From Hypericum androsaemum (lineage: Eukaryota > Streptophyta > Magnoliopsida > Malpighiales > Hypericaceae): 64,000 nucleotides of DNA. Position 1 is the stretch's first letter. Each line of letters opens with the position of its first letter. Positions 42,201 through 53,000 of the stretch are shown piece by piece. A program made the translations under genes and the position numbers. The notes beneath the pieces are model-generated. The model ran no database searches, had not been told where the DNA came from, and saw only the letters and a list, made by a program, of their open reading frames with translations. Where the stretch lies: positions 8,539,001 to 8,603,000 of the forward strand of contig OZ023192.1 in assembly GCA_963995505.1 (NCBI GenBank). The letters run 5' to 3'.

Positions 42201-44985
42201 CTAGATAAAGCAAGATAAGACAAGAAAATGAAAGAAAAAGCAAGAAAAGGCAAGATGAGGCAAGAAAAGGGAAGAAAGGGCAATAAAATGTAAGAAAAGG
42301 AAAGAAAAGGCAAGATAAGGAAAGAAAAGGCTAAATAAGGAAAGAAATGGCAAGAAAAGGCCAGATGAGGCATGATATGGCAAGAAAGGGCAATGAAAAG
42401 GCAAGATAAGGAAAGTAAAGGCAATAAAAGGCAAGAAAACAAAAGAAAAGGCAAGATAAGGCAAGAAAAGACAAGAAACAATAAGAAAATGAAAGAAAAC
42501 ACAAGAAAAGGCAAGGAAAAGGCAAGTTAACACAAGAAAAGGAAAGAAAAGGCACGGAAAAGGCAAGTTAAGGCAAGAAAAGGCAAGCAAAGGCAAGGAA
42601 AAGGCAAAAAAAGGCAAGGAAATTAAAAAAAGGAAGAAAGACAAGAAAAGGTAGGATAATTCAAGAAAAGGCAAGAAAAGGTAAGAAATAGCAAGATAAG
42701 GCAAGATAAGCCAAGAAAAGGGAAGGAAAAGGCAAGAAAAGGTAATGAAATGGCAAGAAAGGAAAGAAAAGGCAAGGTAAGGCAAAAAAAAGGCAAGGAA
42801 AAGCCAAGAAAAGGCAATGAAATGGCATGATAAGGAAAGAAAAGGCAAGAAAAGGTAAGATAAGGCAAGAAAAGGCAAGATGGGGCAAGAAAAGGCAAGA
42901 TGAGGCAAGAAAAGGCAAGATGAGGGAAGAGAGTGCAATAAAATGTAAGAAAAGGAAAGAAAAGGAAAAATAAGGAAAGAAAAGGCTAGATAAGGCAAGA
43001 AAAGACCAGATAAGGACGATATGACAAGAAAAGGCAATGAACAGTCAAGGAAAAGGCAAGATGACGAAACTAAAGGCAATAAAAGGTAAGAAAATAAAAG
43101 AAAAGGCAAGATAAGGCAAGAAAAGTTAAGAAACGTTAAGAAAATAAAAGAAAAGGCAAGAAAAAGCTAAAAAAACAAAAGAAAAGGTAAGATAAGATAA
43201 GGCAAGAAAAGGAAAGAAACGATAAGAAAATGAAAGGAAAGGCAAGGAAAAGGCAAGAAACAATAAGAAAATGAAAGAAAAGGTAAGAAAATAAAAGAAA
43301 AGGCAAGAAAAGGTAAGAAACGGTAAGAAAATGAAAGAAAGGCAAGAAAAGGAAAGGAAAATGCAAGAAACAGAAAGAAAATGAAAGAAAATGAAAGATA
43401 AGGCAAGATAAGGCAAGGAAAAGGCAAGGTAAGGCAAGATGAGGGAAGAAAGGGAAAGATAAGGAAAGAAAAGGCAAGGCAAGGTAAGAAAAGGCAAGAT
43501 AAGGCAAGAAAATGCAAGGAAAAGGCAAGATAAGGAAAGAAAAGGAATGATAAGGCTAGAAAAGGAAACAAAAAGGAAAGATAAGACAAGATAAGGCAAG
43601 AAAAGGAAAGAAACACTAGGAAAAGGCAAGAAAAGGCAAGATGAGGCAAGAAAAGGAAAGATAAGGCAAGTAAAGGCACAGAAAAGGCAAGATAAGGCTA
43701 GAAAAGGCAAGATAAGGCAAGAAATGGCAAGATAAGGCAAGAAAACACAAGGAAAAGGCAAAATAGGGCAAGAAAAGGCAAGAAAAAGTATGGAAAAGGC
43801 AAGAAAAGGCAAGATAAAGCAAGATAAGGCAAGAAAAAACAAAATAGGGCAAGAAAAGACAAGAAAAGGCAAGATGAGGCAAGAAAAGGCAAGATGAGGG
43901 AAGAAATGGCAATAAAATGTAAGAAAAGGAAAGAAAAGGAAAAATAAGGAAAAAAAAGGCTACATAAGGAAAGAAAATGCAAGAAAAGACCAGATAAGGA
44001 CGATATGACAAGAAAAGGCAATGAACTGGCAAGGAAAAGGCAAGATGCGAAATGTAAAGGCAATAAAAGGCAAGAAAATAAAAGAAAAGGAAAGAAAAGG
44101 CTAGAAAAGGAAAGAAACGGTAAGAAAATGAAAGAAAAGGCAAGGAAAATGCAAGAAACGATAAGAAAAGGCAAGAAAACAAAAGAAAAGGCAAGAAAAC
44201 GTAAGAAACGGTAAGAAAATGAAAGAAAAGGAAAGGAAATGTAAGAAACAGAAAGAAAATGAAAGAAAATGAAAGAAAATGAAAGAAAAGGCAAGATAAG
44301 GCAAGGAAAAGGCAAGGTAAGACAAGATGAGGGAAGAAAAGGAAAGAAAAGGCAAGAAAAGGCAAGAAAAGGTAAGAAAAGGTAAGAAAAGGCAAGATAA
44401 GGCAAGAAAATGCAAGGAAAAGGCAAGATAAGGAAAGAAAAGGAATGATAAGGCTAGAAAAGGAAAGGAAAAGGAAAGATAAGACAAGATAAAGCAAGAA
44501 AAGGAAAGAAACACTAAGATAAGGCAAGTAAAGGAACAGAAAAGGCAAGATAAGGAAGGAAATAGCAAGATAAGGCTAGAAAAGGCAAGATTAGGAAGGA
44601 AAAGGGAAGATAAGAAAAGAAAAGGCATTATAAGGAAAGAAAAGTCAAGGAAAAGCCAAGATTAGGAAAGAAATTGCAGGACAAGGCCAGGAAATGGTAA
44701 GATAAGAAAAGAAAAGCCGAGAAAAGGCAAGAAAAGGCAAGGAAAAGGCTAGATAAGGCAAGAAAAGCAAAGAAAAGGAAAAAAATGAAAAGAAAAGGCA
44801 AGATAAGGAAAGAAAAGTCATGATAAAGCAAGAAAAGCCAAGGAAAAAGCAAGATAAGGCAAGAAATGGCAAGAAATGGCAAGATAAGGCAAGGAAAAGG
44901 CAAAATATGGCAAGAAAAGGCAAGGAAAAGGCAAAAAAAGGAAATGGAAGGCAAGAAAAGGTAAAAAAAGGCATCATTAGGTAAG
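39300..44985. repeat. Satellite S3 (5.7 kb)
   Basis: Same purine-strand array and orientation as S1 and S2, beginning with the right copy of AAGAT (39300-39304) and ending with GTAAG (44981-44985), the left target copy of element E1. Marker 2 is at about 43003 and 43988, 985 bp apart. No gene. Confidence 0.92.
40060..40165. repeat. Uninterrupted copy of the E1 target repeat
   Basis: The segment CATCATTAGGTAAGATAAGG (from about 40111) with its flanks matches the left flank of E1 up to GTAAG (44981-44985) and the right flank of E1 from GTAAG onward (58662 on). It is a paralogous empty site inside the same array. Confidence 0.85.
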
Positions 44986-45790
44986 TGATGTGAGCAAGCC
45001 TAAGGACGCACCTACTATCAAGCTTGTAGACTCGCAGCAAGTTCAAGTTCCAATTGGGCCAATGACAAGAGCACGAGCTAGGAAGTTGCAATCTGATTTC
45101 AATGGACTAATGCAAGAAGTTTGGGCTCAAGTTGGTGCGTACAAGTGCAAGGACGTGCATGAGGCACATGCAAAGCCCATGCACGTGATAGAGGCTATTT
45201 TGGAAGCTTAATATGCACACCAACTTCTGGATGCATGCGCACATGGAGAATCAGCAAGAATCAACCTATTTAGGCCATGCATCTTCTTGTTAGGACGTGC
45301 AATTAATTGTTATTCTATTAGATATTATTTGTTTAGATTATTTCCTATTTTAGTTGAATAATTCGGCCAGAATCTCCTTAGAATAGGAAAGAGAGTTTTG
45401 GCCAGCCTTTGAACTCCTTTTTAAGGAGTTAGCTTGTTTAGGAATATTTTGGTACTTTGGGAGCCTATATAAAGAGGACTCCTAGCAATAAAACGTACAC
45501 AACAATTCAGAATTACATAGCTTTGGCTAATTGAGAGTTTAGATACTCGTTTGTTCTTGCTTAGGCTGGTGAGTCGTCTTGGCTAGAATTTATCTTTCAC
45601 TTATCAAGCGGACCATCCATCCTCGCTTGTGGCGTGATTCGACCTTAGGTCAAGGTTCAGAAGTTCTTGTTGCGGGTTAAGGTTCAATTTCGTGCCTTAG
45701 TTCGAGTGAGTTCTTGTGAGTTGTGATCTGTTCCATTCTAAAGTAACAAACGGTCCGAGTTGTGAATCTTTTCCGCATAGATTCATATCA
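44986..45790 (+). repeat. 5' LTR of E1 (805 bp)
   Basis: It starts TGATGTGAGCAAGCC and ends GATTCATATCA. The first 226 bases are the same sequence that encodes the polyprotein C terminus when in the 3' position, so an isolated 73-codon frame is open here (to 45211) but is not a gene. The TATA box is at 45466-45474 and AATAAA at 45487-45492. It reads identical to the 3' LTR. Confidence 0.95.
45466..45474 (+). promoter_or_regulatory. TATA box of E1 5' LTR
   Basis: TATATAAAG in the second half of the LTR, with AATAAA 13 bases further on. The same block is found in every lineage-2 LTR of the window, so each is a potential promoter. Confidence 0.75.
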
Positions 45791-45792
45791 GT

Positions 45793-45804
45793 TGGTATCA
45801 GAGC
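45793..45804 (+). promoter_or_regulatory. Primer-binding site of E1
   Basis: TGGTATCAGAGC, two bases (GT) after the 5' LTR, complementary to initiator tRNA-Met. Confidence 0.93.
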
Positions 45805-45992
45805 TTAGCTTGTTACTTTAGTTCACTATCCTTGTTATTTTTGTTCTTGTTGGTTCGTTTAGTTGCTCGTTATTTTTGTTCTTATTGGTTCGTTTTTTTT
45901 TTTTCTCTTCGCTGTTTGAAAAGAGAGGGAAACAAACGAGTGAAGCAAGAAAAGAAAAGAAAAGAAAGAAAAAAAAAAAAAAGAAAAGAAAG

Positions 45993-46025
<33 letters not shown>

Positions 46026-46452
46026 CGAAAAAGGAAAGAAAAGAAAAAGTGCGTGAAGCCTAAAGAGGAAGCAAAGGCCGCAAGCAAGTCTAAAGAGGAA
46101 GCAAGGCCGCAAGCAAGTCTAAAGAGGAAGCAAGGCCGCAAGCAAGCTTAAAGAGGAAACAAAATCAAAAAGGAAGCGAGCAAGACTAAAGGAAAGACCC
46201 AAGAAGAACTTTAACATTCTGGTTGTTAAAGCGTGAAGCTCAAGCAAGGCCGTTCTAGCCTTAGTAAGAACATACAAGTATCACGAGAGGAAAAAGGCAA
46301 GAGTGTGCGAGTACCTTAGAGAGAAAAGCCAAATATTTGAGTGCAAACACGAGTGAACTTGAGTGCACCTTACATTGAGAGTATACACGTAAGGGAGTGA
46401 GCTTGTGAGGCCATATTTTTTTTATTACTAACCAATTTTTCTTGCAGCAAAC
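45805..46452 (+). other. Leader of E1 with purine tract and 29-bp tandem repeat
   Basis: It holds a T-rich stretch (about 45893-45906), then a nearly pure GAAAA/GAAAG tract (about 45945-46050), then about three copies of a 29-bp unit containing CTAAAGAGGAAGCAAGGCCG (about 46068-46160). Short frames open here on both strands are compositional and not supported as genes. The region may contain packaging or translation signals, but none can be identified by eye. Confidence 0.7.
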
Positions 46453-49258
46453 ATGTCACATGAAGGTCAAACCATGGGAAACATAGACCTTAAGTTATTA
46501 GTGGATGCATTGGCCGGGAAGCTCGAGCAGATGGTGCAAGCTCAGATGGAGCCTTTGCAACTACGCGTGGATGCCGTGGAGAATTCTCGTGACATCCCCC
46601 CAGCGCGAGGCGAACTCCAAAGGCGTAGGAGAGGAGTACCTATTGGAGAGTCAAGCGGAGCTGATTCTGAATCGGAAGAAGGCGTAGGCTCAACAAGGAG
46701 TCTTAGGAGAGCAAGAACAAGCCGTCCACCTAGGGAGGCGAGGCCAAAGAGAGACGACAACATAGGGAGTATCAAACTGAAGATACCTTCCTTTGCCGGT
46801 CGTTCTGACCCGGAGGCGTACTTAGAGTGGGAGAAGAAGATTGAGTTCGTGTTTGATTGCCACAATAGCTCCGAAGAAAAGAAGGTAAAACTTGCCATCA
46901 CCGAATTTACTGATTATGCTATAACTTGGTGGGATCAACTTGTGACAAGCAGGAGGAGAAATAGAGAACGCCCTATAGCTACTTGGGAAGACATGAAAGT
47001 AGTGATGAGGAAGAGATTTGTTCCAAGTCATTACTATAGAGAGCTGTATAAGAAGTTACAAGGAATGAGGCAAGGAAATTTGAGTGTGGAGGAGTATTTC
47101 AAACAGATGGAGATGGCCATGATAAGAGCTGATATAGATGAAGATAGAGAAGTTACAATGGCAAGGTTCTTGAATGGACTCAATCCTGAAATTCAAGACA
47201 AAGTTGAGTTGCAACACTATGTGGAGTTGGAGGACATGGTGCATATGGCAATGAAAATTGAGAAGCAACTCAAGAGAGGAGAGGGGAGAACAAGAGCTAC
47301 ATCGAATTCTACTTGGAAGCCAAACTACCAAAAGAAGTTTGACAAGCCACAAGCAGCCAAAGTAGAGCATAAACCCGAGAGTTCTCAAGCTAATTCTCAA
47401 AGGAAAGTGGAAGTCACTCCAGCTAGGAACCGTGACATCAAGTGCTTTAAGTGTCAAGGAAGGGGGCACATCTCAAGTCAATGTCCTAACAGGCAAGCAA
47501 TGGTGATCAAGGAAGGTGGAGAGATTGAAACTGAAGAAGAGGATTCGGAGCATGAAAGCATGCCTTCTTTGGAGGACGTATCCGAGGAAGAGTACCAAGC
47601 TGCTGAGAGGCTTACTCTTGTGTCTAGAAGAGCATTGAATGTGCAAGTGAAAGAAGAAGATAATGTGGCTCAAAGAGAAAATATTTTTCACACAAGGTGC
47701 TATGTTAAAGACAAGGTGTGTAGTGTCATCATAGATGGAGGAAGTTGTGCTAATGTTGCAAGCACTACTATGGTGGAGAAGTTAGGGTTACTCACGGGAA
47801 AACACCCTAAGCCTTACAAACTACAATGGCTGAATGATAGTGGAGAAGTACGAGTGATGAAGCAAGTATTGGTAGCATTCCGCATTGGCAACTATGAGGA
47901 TGAAGTGTTGTGTGATGTTGTACCAATGCAAGCTGGTCACCTATTGTTAGGAAGGCCGTGGCAGTTTGATAGGAAAGTGCATCATGATGGCTACACCAAT
48001 AAGTATTCATTTATACTTAAGAAGAGAGTAATCACCTTGGCACCCTTGTCACCATCACAAGTTTGTGAAGATCAACGTCAGTTGCAAAAAGAAAGTGATG
48101 AGCAAAGGGAGCGTGATAAAAAGAAAAAGAATGAGAGGAGAGAAGAAGCCGAAAAAAAGATAAGAAAAACGGCCAATGGAGAGGAAAAGATTGAGAAAAC
48201 AAAAGAAGCCGGAAAAACAGAAATTAAAACGGCCAAAGAGAGAAAAAACGAGAGTTGGAAAAAGAGTTACTATGTGGGAACAAGTGATATTAAGCAAGCG
48301 TGCTTTACAAAGAAACCTATGATCTTACTTCGGTATAGGGAGGCACTTTTAAACACTAACGAGCTTGAACCACATGTACCTAGTACGGTTGTGTCTCTTT
48401 TGCAGGATTACAAGGATGTCTTTCCCGACGAGCTACCACCTGGTTTGCCACCTATTCGTGGGATTGAACATCAAATAGACTTTGTCCCGAGAGCTACCAT
48501 ACCTAACCGTCCCGCATATAGAAGCAATCCTGAAGAGACAAAGGAGCTTGAGAAGCAAGTCAACGAGCTGTTGGAGAAAGGGTACGTAAGAGAGAGCATG
48601 AGTCCATGTGCTGTTCCAGTCCTACTTGTGCCCAAGAAGGATAAAACATGGAGAATGTGTGTTGATTGCCGAGCAGTCAACAACATAACGGTAAAATATC
48701 GTCACCCTATCCCTCGTTTAGATGACATGTTAGATGAGTTGCATGGTTCTTGCATGTTTTCTAAGATTGATTTGAAGAGTGGTTATCATCAAATTAGGAT
48801 GAAAGAAGGAGATGAGTGGAAAACTGCTTTTAAAACAAAGTATGGGTTGTATGAGTGGATGGTCATGCCATTCGGTTTGTCCAACGCACCTAGCACGTTT
48901 ATGCGACTCATGAATCATGTTCTACGTCCATTCATTGGTAAATTTGTGGTTGTTTACTTTGATGATATACTCATTTATAGCAAGAGCATGGAGGATCATC
49001 TAGAACATTTGAAATCTGTCTTAGATGCACTTAGAGAAGAAAAATTGTTTGCTAACTTGAAGAAGTGCACCTTTTGTACGGATAAACTTGTATTCTTGGG
49101 TTTTGTTGTTGGAGCTAACGGAATACAGGTTGATGATGAAAAGATCCGAGCTATCCGTGAATGGCCAAGCCCTACAAGTGTTGCTAATGTTAGGAGCTTT
49201 CATGGACTAGCTAGCTTTTATAGGAGATTTGTGAAGGACTTTAGTAGCATAGCCGCAC
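46453..49258 (+). pseudogene. Gag-pol of E1, N-terminal part, cut by E2
   Basis: It starts [14 protein letters not shown], 649 bases after the primer-binding site, at the same Met as intact E2. A Gln/Arg-rich N terminus is followed by gag with a WW pair (ITWWDQL) and [19 protein letters not shown]. The CCHC knuckle starts at Cys331 ([14 protein letters not shown]). The protease motif DGGS and a Lys/Glu-rich linker come next. The RT box YFDD is at 835-838. The frame is stopped three codons into the E2 LTR, just after the FYRRF segment at the end of RT, so RNase H and integrase are separated from gag and RT. The rest of the frame is at 56101-58082. Confidence 0.95.
49254..49258 (+). repeat. Target duplication CGCAC, left copy (element E2)
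   Basis: CGCAC precedes the E2 left LTR and recurs at 56096-56100 directly after the E2 right LTR. The E1 reading frame continues after the right copy, so the insertion is clean. Confidence 0.95.
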
Positions 49259-50065
49259 TGATATGAATCTCCGCGGAAAAGATTCACAACTCGGACCGTT
49301 TGTTACTTTAGAATGGATCAGATCACAACTCACAAGAACTCACTCGAACTAAGGCACGAAATTGAACCTTAACCCGCAACAAGAACTTCTGAACCTTGAC
49401 CTAAGGTCGAATCACGCCACAAGCGAGGATGGATGGTCCGCTTGATAAGTGAAAGATAAATTCTAGCCAAGACGACTCACCAGCCTAAGCAAGAACAAAC
49501 GAGTATCTAAACTCTCAATTAGCCAAAGCTATGTAATTCTGAATTGTTGTGTGTACGTTTTATTGCTAGGAGTCCTCTTTATATAGGCTCCCAAAGTACC
49601 AAAATATTCCTAAACAAGCTAACTCCTTAAAAAGGAGTTCAAAGGCTGGCCAAAACTCTCTTTCCTATTCTAAGGAGATTCTGGCCGAATTATTCAACTA
49701 AAATAGGAAATAATCTAAACAAATAATATCTAATAGAATAACAATTAATTGCACGTCCTAACAAGAAGATGCATGGCCTAAATAGGTTGATTCTTGCTGA
49801 TTCTCCATGTGCGCATGCATCCAGAAGTTGGTGTGCATATTAAGCTTCCAAAATAGCCTCTATCACGTGCATGGGCTTTGCATGTGCCTCATGCACGTCC
49901 TTGCACTTGTACGCACCAACTTGAGCCCAAACTTCTTGCATTAGTCCATTGAAATCAGATTGCAACTTCCTAGCTCGTGCTCTTGTCATTGGCCCAATTG
50001 GAACTTGAACTTGCTGCGAGTCTACAAGCTTGATAGTAGGTGCGTCCTTAGGCTTGCTCACATCA
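49259..50065 (-). repeat. 3' LTR of E2 (807 bp)
   Basis: The minus-strand start is TGATGTGAGCAAGCC and the end is GATTCATATCA. Codons for the last roughly 75 residues of the polyprotein lie in it. The polypurine tract is at about 50066-50080 (minus strand AAGAGGAGGGGAC). Confidence 0.95.
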
Positions 50066-53000
50066 GTCCCCTCCTCTTGAAAAGGATTTGTCCTCAAATC
50101 ATCACCTACATCAAACGGACTCAAGTCAGCCACGTTAAACGAAGCACTTACACTATACTCACCCGGAAGGTCTAGCTTGTAGGCATTTTCATTAATGCGT
50201 TCTAGCACTTGGAATGGACCATCTCCCCGTGGTAGCAACTTTGAACGTCTTTGGACAGGAAAACGCTCCTTCCTCATATGTAGCCAAACCCAATCGCCCG
50301 GCTCAAAGACAACCTTGTGCCTTCCTTTGTTTGCTTGCCTTGCATAGTGCTCCGTTCGCTTCTCGATGTTCATTCTAGCTTTCTCATGTAACTGCTTGAC
50401 AAATTCAGCTTTCTTCTTTCCATCTAAGTTAACATGCTCACTCGAAGGTAGAGGTGATAAATCCAATGGAGTCAAAGGATTAAATCCATAAACAAGCTCA
50501 AATGGTGAGAATTGAGTAGCAGAATGGACAGAACGATTATAAGCAAACTCAACATGAGGCAAACATTCTTCCCAAGTCTTAATGTTATGCTTAATGAGTG
50601 CTCTCAAAAGTGTAGACAAAGTCCTATTTACTACTTCAGTTTGACCATCAGTTTGAGGATGACAAGTAGTAGAAAACAACAACTTAGTACCTAACTTGCA
50701 CCACAAGGTCTTCCAAAAGTAACTTAGGAACTTAGCATCTCTATCAGAGATAATTGTCCTAGGCATGCCATGCAACCTAACAACCTCTCTAAAGAACAAA
50801 TCAGCAATGTTTGAAGCATCATCAGTCTTATGACATGGAATGAAATGTGCCATCTTAGAAAACCTATCCACTACCACAAAAATTGAATCTCTTCCACGCT
50901 TAGTCCTAGGTAGGCCTAACACAAAATCCATAGAGATATCAATCCAGGGCTCACTAGGTATAGGTAGTGGGGTGTACAAACCATGGGGTTTTACCTTTGA
51001 CTTGGCTTGCTTGCAAGTGATGCAACGACCACAAACTCTCTCAACGTCTCTCTTCATGTGTGGCCAAAAGAAATGATCTTGTAGCATTGCCAAGGTCTTT
51101 GCAATTCCAAAATGCCCCATTAAGCCACCTCCATGTGCCTCCTGAATTAGTAATTCTCGCATCGAACAATTAGGCACACAAAGTTTGTTTTCACGAAATA
51201 GGTAACCTTCATTACGAAAGAACTTACCAAATGCACTTCTTTCAGTTGATCTAAACAACTCGCCAAAATCAACATCATCAACATACATCTCCTTAATGTG
51301 TTCAAAGCCAAGTAGTTTAGCATCAAGAGTTGAGATCAAGGCGTACCTTCGTGATAGTGCATCAGCCACTACATTTTCCTTACCTTGCTTGTAGCGAATG
51401 ACATAAGGAAATGTCTCAATGAATTCCACCCATCGTGCATGCCTCTTGTTCAGCTTGTGTTGCCCCTTTAAGTGCTTGAGTGACTCATGATCAGTGTGAA
51501 TCACAAACTCCTTTGGCCATAAGTAATGCTGCCACGTCTCCAATGCTCGAACTAGTGCGTACAACTCCTTGTCATAGGTCGGGTAATTCAAGGTTGCACC
51601 ACTTAGTTTCTCACTAAAGTATGCAATGGGTCTTCCTTCTTGCATAAGGACAGCTCCAATTCCTACACCAGAAGCATCACACTCTATTTCAAAAGTCTTA
51701 GAGAAATTAGGTAAAGCTAACAAGGGTGCATTAGTCAACTTCCCTTTTAGTAGTTGGAAAGCCTTCTCTTGAGCTTCTCCCCAAGTAAAGCCTACGTTCT
51801 TCTTGATGACTTCAGTTATGGGTGCGGCTATGCTACTAAAGTCCTTCACAAATCTCCTATAAAAGCTAGCTAGTCCATGAAAGCTCCTAACATTAGCAAC
51901 ACTTGTAGGGCTTGGCCATTCACGGATAGCTCGGATCTTTTCTTCATCAACCTGTATTCCGTTAGCTCCAACAACAAAACCCAAGAATACAAGTTTATCC
52001 GTACAAAAGGTGCACTTCTTCAAGTTAGCAAACAATTTTTCTTCTCTAAGTGCATCTAAGACAGATTTCAAATGTTCTAGATGATCCTCCATGCTCTTGC
52101 TATAAATGAGTATATCATCAAAGTAAACAACCACAAATTTACCAATGAATGGACGTAGAACATGATTCATGAGTCGCATAAACGTGCTAGGTGCGTTGGA
52201 CAAACCGAATGGCATGACCATCCACTCATACAACCCATACTTTGTTTTAAAAGCAGTTTTCCACTCATCTCCTTCTTTCATCCTAATTTGATGATAACCA
52301 CTCTTCAAATCAATCTTAGAAAACATGCAAGAACCATGCAACTCATCTAACATGTCATCTAAACGAGGGATAGGGTGACGATATTTTACCGTTATGTTGT
52401 TGACTGCTCGGCAATCAACACACATTCTCCATGTTTTATCCTTCTTGGGCACAAGTAGGACTGGAACAGCACATGGACTCATGCTCTCTCTCACGTACCC
52501 TTTCTCCAATAGCTCGTTGACTTGCTTCTCAAGCTCCTTTGTTTCTTCAGGATTGCTTCTATATGCGGGACGGTTAGGTATGGCAGCTCCCGGAACCAAG
52601 TCTATTTGATGTTCAATCCCACGAATAGGTGGCAAACCAGGTGGAAGCTCGTCGGGAAAGACATCCTTGTAATCCTGCAAAAGAGACACAACCGTACTAG
52701 GTACATGTGGTTCAAGCTCGTTAGTGTTTAAAAGCGCCTCCCTATACCGAAGTAAGATCATAGGCTTCTTTTCAAAGCATGCTTGCTTAATATCACTTGT
52801 TCCCACATAGTAACTCTTTTTCCAACTCTCGGTTTTTCTCTCTTTGGCCGTTTTAATTTCTGTTTTTCCGGCTTCTTTTGTTTTCTCAATCTTTTCCTCT
52901 CCATTGGCCGTTTTTCTTATCTTTTTTTCGGCTTCTTCTCTCCTCTCATTCTTTTTCTTTTTATCACGCTCCCTTTGCTCATCACTTTCTTTTTGCAACT

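Larger units (their letters stand above)
22208..44030. repeat. Higher-order marker 2 in the right part of the array
   Basis: A segment containing AGATAAGGACGATATGACAA, followed by AAGAAAAGGCAATGAAC, occurs at about 22208, 24937 (one substitution), 33648, 43003 and 43988. It falls in S1, S2 and S3, on both sides of elements C and D, which ties the pieces into one array. The range given spans the five sites and includes inserted elements between them. Confidence 0.75.

Noticed and set aside
44990..45211. A 73-codon frame in the E1 5' LTR, and a 76-codon one in the E2 5' LTR (55870-56100), that look like small genes.
   Set aside because: They are the LTR copy of the polyprotein C-terminal tail and lie upstream of the LTR promoter.
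45893..46160. The idea that the satellite grew out of the E leader, because both are purine-rich and share GCAAG words.
   Set aside because: The shared words are short and the unit lengths differ (29 bp against 10-12 bp). No stretch of leader longer than such words is seen in the array.
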